A stretch of 64,000 bases of DNA from Dermatemys mawii (taxonomy: Eukaryota; Chordata; Testudines; Dermatemydidae), in contig ML677334.1 of assembly GCA_007922305.1 (NCBI GenBank), positions 23,233,074-23,297,073 on the forward strand, read 5' to 3'. The translations under genes were made by a program, and so were the position numbers. Position 1 is the first letter of the stretch, and each line of letters begins with the position of its first letter. The notes under the pieces are model-generated. The model worked only from the letters and a program-made list of their open reading frames with translations. It was not told the DNA's origin and did not search any database. Below, one piece after another: positions 58,341 through 64,000 of this stretch.

Positions 58341-58865
58341 TGATTCTCACTACACCCACAGCAATCTGTCCTCCAAGGAATCGTCATGTCCCCTGCTGAT
58401 CTGGGTCTTCTTAAGGCTCTGCAAATACTGGAGGAACATGCATCCTGTGCTTGCAACACTTATGACAACAGGCAGAGCTGTGAATCAGAGATGCTGGACA
58501 GTGAGAAGGGCCGCATCGATTCATGGAATTTTTAAAAAAAGCATGAAAGTTATGGGATATAGATGACATTATGGGATGGACCCTGGAAAGTTGATTCCTT
58601 GCTCCCAGTCACATCTGCATGACTCATTTCTGCCCCAACATGCATTATCAAAACTTCTCAAAAGACACTGTGCTAGATAGTGGAAAGTGCACACTAGAAT
58701 ACTTGCCTATGGGGCACCACACTATGCAACGACACAAACACTTGGTGTCAACACAAGGAGCTCCGACACCAGGAGCCAAGCACGCACACACGAGTGATAT
58801 ATTAACTGCAGCAGCTTTATGCTGATATAACTTGCATCAACCAAAGTTCGTAGTGTCGACATGGT

Positions 58866-59283
58866 TTTAGAGAGACGGGAAAACCCTGCTGTCGCTGTAG
58901 TATGTGCCTACACCAGGGGTCGGCAACCTTACAGAAGTGGTGTGCCGAGTCTTCATTTATTCACTCTAATTTAAGGATTTGTGTGCCGGTAATACGTTTT
59001 AATGTTTTTAGAAGGTCTCTTTCTATAAGTCGATAATATATAACTAAACTATTGCTGTATGTAAAGTAAATAAGCTTTTTAAAATGTTTAAGAGGCTTCA
59101 TTTAAAATTAAATTAAAAGGCAGAGACCCCGGGCTGGTGGCCAGGCCCCAGGCAGTGTGAGTGCCACTGAAAAATCAGCTCGTGTGCTGCCTTCGGCACC
59201 TGTGCCATAGGTTGCCTACCCCGGTCTACGCTGAAGCACTTTAATGGCCCCACTGTAGCATTTTAAAGGTAGACATAGCCATA
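58866..59283. mobile_element. Harbinger-like MITE interrupted by a hAT-like element
   Basis: The left part AGAGAGACGGGAAAACCC to GTATGTGCCTACAC and the right part GTCTACGCTGAAGCAC to AAGGTAGACATAGCC read as one MITE when the element at 58914-59223 is skipped. The inner word GCCTACAC/GTCTACGC is the duplicated target of that insertion. The outer left limit is not certain because it abuts Harbinger 2. Confidence 0.55.
58914..59223. mobile_element. hAT-like MITE with 8 bp target duplication
   Basis: The ends CAGGGGTCGGCAACCTTAC and AGGTTGCCTACCCCG are inverted copies. The flanking octamers GCCTACAC (58906-58913) and GTCTACGC (59224-59231) match at 6 of 8 positions. The interior has the recognisable AAGTGGTGTGCCGAGTC and CTGCCTTCGGCACC blocks. 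No coding capacity. Confidence 0.85.
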
Positions 59284-60081
59284 ATTATACGTATGGAAGC
59301 TGCTATATTGGTATAAATGGTATAGTTATTCCCCTCCTCCTACAGTAATAAGCTATACTGCTGTCAGCATTTTTATACTGGTATAATTGCAGGGGGGTTG
59401 TACTGCTTTACCTATACTGGGAGAGTTGAAGTAGTACAACTGTCTGCTGTAGACAAGGATTTCCATTTATGCTGCCAGATTTGCCAACACATTCCATCCG
59501 CTTAGCACTGCTAGGATGACACACAGCAGCTGTAAACCTGGTTTAACTGGCCAGTTAAAATGGGTTTTGTGTCAAAGTGATGCAGAGTAGCCAGAGCATA
59601 CCAGTGAATCTGGACCATTAGCTCTTGGAATTGTATATCCCAATCAAGCTAGTAAATTAAAGATGTAGATGTGCTATGCCATGTAAGTCAGAAGTAACGC
59701 CACTGAAATCATCACAACTACACCTCTATGAAACCTTTGTTAGCTAAGGTCAGAGTCAGGCCTGGACTTTTTAAAAATGGTTTAAATGCAATTTAGTTTC
59801 CTGCACACTGATGATTCCTAGTCCCTCAAAGAACAATAGAACAGCTACAAACTATGCCCACGTATTCAGTGACTAATTAAAACCTTGTTTTTCTCACTGC
59901 ATAAAGAACAAACCCAACCCTCTTGTGTTCTTCTGGCATATTTAAATTGTGAGTCAGAGACCACAGTGGAGATATTGCTTGCCTAGCCTTACAATGTTTG
60001 AGTATCATATGCCAAATAGTAATCACTGTGATTATTGCTGTGTCACTCATGAGTCCTGTTATTTCCGCCTTCCTATGCATA
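59284..60081. other. unassigned DNA, MITE-like at its left
   Basis: 59290-59450 has ATACTGGTATAATTGC and CTGCTGTAGACAAGG words that could be a further decayed MITE. The rest has no recognisable content; one 85-codon minus frame at 59877-60134 has no domain. Confidence 0.35.
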
Positions 60082-60089
60082 ATATAGAA

Positions 60090-60526
60090 CAGGGGTGGCG
60101 AACCTGAGCCTGAGAAGAAACCAGAATTTACCAAAGTTCATTGCCAAAGAGCCGCAGTAACACCTCAGCAGCCCCCATCAGCACCCACCCCACCACTCCC
60201 AGAGCCTCCCCCGCACCGGCAGCCCCGCTGATCAGTGCCTCCCTCTCCCTCCCCACAGCTCCCAATCAGCTGTTTGGTGGGATGCAGGAGGTTGGGGGGG
60301 AGAGGGAGGAGCGAGGGCATGGCAGGCTCAGGGGAGGAAGCAGGAAAGGGTGGAGTGGGGGCAGGGCCTGTGGCAGAGCCAGCGGTTGAGCAGCGAGCAC
60401 CCCCTGGTACACTGGAAAGTTGGTGCCTATAGCGCCAGCCCCAGAGTCGGTGCCTGTACAAGAAGCTGCATATTAAACTTCTGAAGAGACGCATGTGGTT
60501 CCAGAGCCACAAGATGGCCACCCGTG
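60090..60526. mobile_element. hAT-like MITE with 8 bp target duplication
   Basis: The left end CAGGGGTGGCGAACCTGAG pairs with the right end AAGATGGCCACCCGTG. The flanking octamers are ATATAGAA (60082-60089) and ATATGGAA (60527-60534), 7 of 8 identical, a strong hAT-type duplication. The interior includes GCCAAAGAGCCGCAGTAA, a G-rich core (GGTTGGGGGGGAGAGGG) and GAAGAGACGCATGTGG. Overlapping frames on both strands are composition artefacts. Confidence 0.9.
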
Positions 60527-60540
60527 ATATGGAATATACT

Positions 60541-60587
60541 GCCTCACTGAGAGCATGCAGGGAATTCCTGCATGCTCTCAGTGAGGC
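60541..60587. repeat. perfect palindrome, 21 bp arms, 5 bp centre
   Basis: The arm from GCCTCACTGAG to GCATGCAGG (60541-60561) is exactly complementary to 60567-60587, around GAATT. The outer bases (ATACT / ATATAT) extend the pairing imperfectly. It begins seven bases after the target duplication of the preceding hAT-like element. Confidence 0.95.
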
Positions 60588-60669
60588 ATATATTTTAAGT
60601 CTGTTTTCTATTTGTATTCTGATGGCACCCAGAAATCCCAGTTGGTATCATGGTCCCTTGTTTATTCTT

Positions 60670-61720
60670 GAGGGATTTCTGTGCTAACAAATTAAAATTC
60701 CACACCAAAAAATTGTAAAATTCTGCAAATTTTATCACTAAATAAATGTGGAGGCTCCAGCATGGCACTGCCTGTATGGAGGTGGGACATCGCCCTGCAG
60801 CCTGGCACATGGCGGTGAGGTTGCACCTGACCCTGACACACACACAAGGGCTTGGCCTGACTGAGAAACACCTCAGAGCCCTGCTGCACCGTGTTAGGTT
60901 CACTGTGATAGTGAACAAGATGGACAGAGTGTTGCACACATAGCCACTTCTTGCCCTTAATTCAGGTGTGGGGGCAGGCAGGCTCTACCCAGCAGGATCC
61001 AAGTGTGGTGGGGCTTAGTGTAAGGGGATCCAAATGTGGGGTGAGAAGATTCTGTGTGGGGCAAGCTGGATGCAGGCAGCTCAGTGGGGGGTCTGGATGC
61101 AGGGAGGGATCCAGATGTACAGGGACTCATAAGGGGTTACAAGTGCAGGGGGAATGGGATTCTGCAGGGAGATCCAAGTGAAGGTGATTGGGGATCAACA
61201 AGGAGGTCTGGGTGTAAGAAGATGGGGCTCACCAGGGAGGTATGGAGGGCTCATTGGGTGGTCCAGGTGCAGGAGTGGGGTGGTTCAAGTGCAGTGGGGG
61301 GTGCTATTCGGGTGCAGCAGTAGGGGTCCAGATGCAGGTGGGGTTCCAGGTGCAGGAGGGTTGGGCAGATTGGGGAGCGGCACACCCCACAATTGAGAAG
61401 CAATGGGGGCAGGAAGCAGAGAGGGAGATGCATGGAGCTTCCTGAAGCCAGGGGAAGTTTCTGGGGGTAGGTCTGATTTGGCCCTGGTCACTGCTTGCAG
61501 AGGAAGAGGAAGTGCCATCTTCCCCCAGCTCAGCCATGACAAACCGCCGAACCCAGTGCCAGGTAGGAGCCACAGGCCGGGGCATCCACAGCCACCACGT
61601 CCCCCTCCCCAACCCAGCAGTGATTTACTTCTCCAGCGGCTGCTCCAAGCACCCAAAACAACTTGCCTGCACTTCTGGGGAGGGGCATGTGACCACTCTT
61701 GCAGCTTCTCTGCATCCTTG
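60670..61720 (+). mobile_element. interspersed repeat with G-rich interior
   Basis: The left part GAGGGATTTCTGTGC, AAATTAAAATTCCACACC, AAAATTCTGCAAATTTTATC and AATGTGGAGGCTCCAGCATG is a repeat type I know from turtle-like genomes. It leads into a long G-rich stretch that ends near CACCCAAAACAACTTGCC (about 61650). The class is unknown to me. The boundary with the LTR that follows is uncertain. Confidence 0.5.
61000..61390 (+). repeat. G-rich degenerate tandem array, period about 25-35 bp
   Basis: The core GGTCCAGGTGCAGGAGTGGG recurs in diverged form, for example at about 61019, 61090, 61170, 61205, 61260, 61285 and 61328. The plus strand is rich in G, and long glycine-rich frames appear in all three plus frames, the sign of a repeat and not of coding. 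Confidence 0.65.
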
Positions 61721-61724
61721 CTGT

Positions 61725-62258
61725 GGATGTTTGTACTCCAGAGACTTGATTTGAACCTGCAGTTTATTCTACCACTGACGCAAGCCTGAACCAAGAACTT
61801 TGCCATTACTGCATGTAATTGATTTATTTTAACCATTTCTAACTCTCACCTATATCTTTTTCCTTTTACAAATGAACCTTTAAATTTTAGATTCTAAAGG
61901 ATTGGCGACAGCGTGATTTGTGGGTAAGATCTAATTTGTATATTAACCTGGGTCTGGAGATTTGATCCCTTGGGACTGGGAGAAACTTTTTCTTTTATTG
62001 GCATATTGGTTTTCATAACGATTTGTCCCCAGAACGAGTGGTTGCTAGTGGTGATACTGAGAAACTGGAATGTCTAAGGGAATTGCTTGTGTGACTTGTG
62101 GTTAGCCAGTGGGGAAAACCAAAGTCTTTTCTCTTTGGCTTGTTTGGTTTGCCGTAGAGGTGGAAAAATCCCATCCTAGGGCCGTGGCTGCCCTATTTGA
62201 AGCAATTTGTCCTGACGTGGCGCTCTCAGTTGGGTCCTGCCAGGAACAGCACCGTCAC
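61725..62258 (+). mobile_element. LTR fragment of a second family
   Basis: CTGAACCAAGAACTTTGCC, TAGATTCTAAAGGATTGG, CGACAGCGTGATTTGTGG, CCCCAGAACGAGTGG, TTGTGTGACTTGTGGTTAGC and GGCGCTCTCAGTTGGGTCC, ending ACCGTCACA, form the right portion of an LTR type I associate with turtle LTR retrotransposons. It ends in CA near 62258. The left limit is not defined, and no coding region or partner LTR is seen. An 87-codon frame at 62109-62372 reads out of it and is not a gene. Confidence 0.55.
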
Positions 62259-62494
62259 AAGATTGTATCAGTCCTGTCAGACTTTAGAAAGAGAAATCTA
62301 CTAAGTTCTACAAGACACCCAAAAACTGTGAGAGGGGCACTCATCACAAATTTCTATTACTTCGAGGAGTAAGTAGGTCCAGCTTTCAATCTTTTGCATG
62401 TTCTGATCAATCATAGGGGAGATAATAAAAGTGCAGCTCTACATTGAGAAGGGACATGCAAATACAGCACCTTTTTACTCAATCTACTCTCTGA

Positions 62495-62721
62495 GGCCTG
62501 GTTTACACTTAAATCTTACATCAATCTATCTATCACACCCAGGTTGATGAAAGAATTCTTCAGTCAACAAGCTACTGCCTCTTGAGGGGACAGATTAATG
62601 ACAGCGATGGAGAAAAAACAACCTTCCATCACTGTAACAAGGGTCTACACTATGGCACTAGTGTAGCACAACTGCAGCACCATTGCTGTGCCACTGTTGC
62701 ACCTGTAATGTAAACAAGCCC
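62495..62721. mobile_element. Harbinger-like MITE
   Basis: The ends GGCCTGGTTTACACTTAAA and GTAATGTAAACAAGCCC are inverted copies. The flanking triplets TGA and TAA differ at one base. Internal GGCACTAGTGTAGCACAACT shows the local palindromic style. Confidence 0.7.
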
Positions 62722-63175
62722 TAAGTGTATTGAGAGTTGTATCTGCTCATATTTGTGGCCAAAATATGTTTTCATTACTGTTTTCCCCTGTTAGCCCTTC
62801 AGAGTCAACACAACTAAGAGAGTGTGCTGGATTCTATTCTTCCTTGTATGTCATCAGAACAATTCACCTGACCGTCAGAATACTGAAGCCACGAGTTCAG
62901 TGTCCCTTTCAAAATATGCTGAGCTGTGATGTTGCCAGTCATTAAATAAGAGAATAAAACTACAACATCTTCTAACAACAAAACAAAGAGGCACAAGTTA
63001 GCCCAACACTACCCAAAATCCTCCTCTGCCCTGAACTTTTCCGTAAAAATTCCCACTGCTGCACCAGTGGAAGGGCTAATGTAATCCAGCTGCCAGCATT
63101 TCAACTACTGTGTCAGCTAGGCCTGCTCAGAGTAGCAATAGGTGCTATAGTAATAAACACGTCACCAGCCATTCT
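62722..63175. other. unassigned DNA, no gene seen
   Basis: Frames are at most 71 codons. No element ends were recognised. Confidence 0.4.
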
Positions 63176-63496
63176 CAGGAGTGCCAACTTCAATCACTCA
63201 AAAATCATGAGTCTTGCTTCAAAAAACATGAGATTGGCTTAAAAGATCCTGAGATTTAAAAACAAATAATAGTACATTTTGGATTCTTCTTGTCTTCCAA
63301 TTTGTGAGCTTTCAGGGTGCACTTGCTTCATGTTTTCAACCTCTTCTCTGCAACCATGACGACTAGAAAATTTACTATTTTTTTAAAATGAAAGCTGAGA
63401 TTCTAATGCAAACTCATGATTCCAGTAATGGGGGCTTTATGAAAAATACCAAATATCACAAGACTCAAAACAAAATCAGGAGAGTTGGTAACACTG
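63176..63496 (-). mobile_element. hAT-like MITE, 'CAGTGTTGCCAACTC' type
   Basis: On plus it starts CAGGAGTGCCAACTTC and ends GAGAGTTGGTAACACTG, imperfect inverted ends. The interior has TCATGAGTCTTGCTTC, AACATGAGATTGGC and TATCACAAGACTC, matching the split element at 23026-23834 read in the other direction. No target duplication was resolved. Confidence 0.7.
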
Positions 63497-64000
63497 CAAT
63501 GCTACACTAGCTCTCCTGCTATTGCTGCCACCAACGGAGTTGTATTAGCAGGAGGTACAAGGCTGGGGCAAGTTCAGTGCAGCTACAGTCAAAGAATCTA
63601 GGGTTGTAGTAGTATGTTGTCTTTGCTGCTTCACTTTATTTTAGTTTAATATTTCCTACAACTAGAATTGTATCTTTCTTCCTAAGGTTCATGCTCATAC
63701 TTATACAAAGAGATCCCTTCCATTGTCTTCCCCACCCTTCAGAGCAAAGGGCTAAGCAGCCTCTTGCTATCCATCCCTTTTTGTGGTTTAGACAGCTGGG
63801 TTGCAACTCAGTTATGCCTGATTCTGAGGCATGTGACGAGGAAAGAGATAATTCTGTGTTTCTAATCTTGCTTTGCAACAACACTAATTTTTGCCTCTTT
63901 AACACCTGCCATTGGGAAAGAAACATCAAAAAAGATTTACTCACATCCTCATTGCATGATGGTAAAAATGATATAAAGGAGAAAGAGATGAACAATTCCA
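63497..64000. other. unassigned DNA to the window edge
   Basis: A 119-codon minus frame (63636-63995) runs to the edge of the window. It has no recognisable domain, but it cannot be excluded as part of something beyond the edge. Confidence 0.35.

Larger units (their letters stand above)
55334..58864 (-). mobile_element. PIF/Harbinger DNA transposon (Harbinger 2), decayed
   Basis: The span is about 3.5 kb between CTGGGGCTACACTATAAAGT and the inverted right end CGTAGTGTCGACATGG. It holds a SANT-like gene on plus (55780-56858) and a transposase on minus (57400-58340) facing each other, the same plan as Harbinger 1 but in the opposite orientation. A hAT-like fragment is inserted near 56244-56502. 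No target duplication is visible and the ends are judged from weak similarity, so the boundaries may be off by some tens of bases. Confidence 0.8.

Noticed and set aside
62109..62372. An 87-codon plus frame
   Set aside because: Most of it is LTR sequence and the frame simply continues past the LTR end.

Overview
The window reads as noncoding DNA from a large vertebrate genome, most likely a turtle. I recognise no host gene, exon, rRNA or true tRNA gene. Open frames are short and either lie in repeats or look random. The support for a turtle is the mix of repeats. There is a 2.5 kb CR1 LINE and several older CR1-type tails. There is a SINE with a tRNA-like head and CR1-like tail of the type I know from cryptodiran turtles, plus MIR-type SINEs. 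There are two large PIF/Harbinger elements, many small Harbinger-like and hAT-like MITEs, and LTRs resembling ones I know from turtles. Family names are from memory of repeat types, not from a database search; a crocodilian is the main alternative.

Layout. 1-12 kb: unique-looking DNA with scattered hAT-like MITEs, a truncated LTR (6893-7317), a microsatellite-bearing repeat (7930-8147) and a Harbinger-like MITE (9757-10014). 12.5-18.1 kb: a Harbinger transposon of 3,906 bp (12738-16643) with terminal inverted repeats and an ATA target duplication, carrying a decayed DDE transposase (+) and a decayed Myb/SANT-like protein gene (-) pointing at each other. It sits inside an older MITE and is followed by two hAT transposase fragments arranged head to head. 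18-34 kb: mostly unassigned, with a nest at 23.0-23.8 kb (hAT-like MITE split by a tRNA-SINE and a fragment resembling the C-terminus of an RTE-clade LINE). 34.4-37.5 kb: CR1 on the minus strand (34785-37275) abutting a 200 bp foldback element. 37-48 kb: unassigned DNA with a GC-rich hAT-like element (39725-40247), MIR copies, a purine-rich minisatellite (42060-42355) and a foldback MITE (47985-48219). 48.3-49.8 kb: a solo LTR with an internal 62 bp tandem array. 50-55 kb: decayed CR1 and unassigned DNA. 55.3-58.9 kb: a second, more decayed Harbinger with the same two-gene plan in the opposite orientation, itself hit by a hAT-like element. 58.9-64 kb: several hAT-like MITEs, two with recognisable 8 bp target duplications, a perfect 21 bp-arm palindrome (60541-60587), a G-rich tandem region and a second LTR type (about 61725-62258).

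Nothing here forms a pathway. The only genes that would have worked together are the transposase and SANT-like protein of each Harbinger, where the second protein is expected to help the first reach DNA. Both pairs are broken by stops and frameshifts. I found no convincing undescribed system. The interesting items are nested insertions, palindromes, tandem arrays and the RTE-like fragment.
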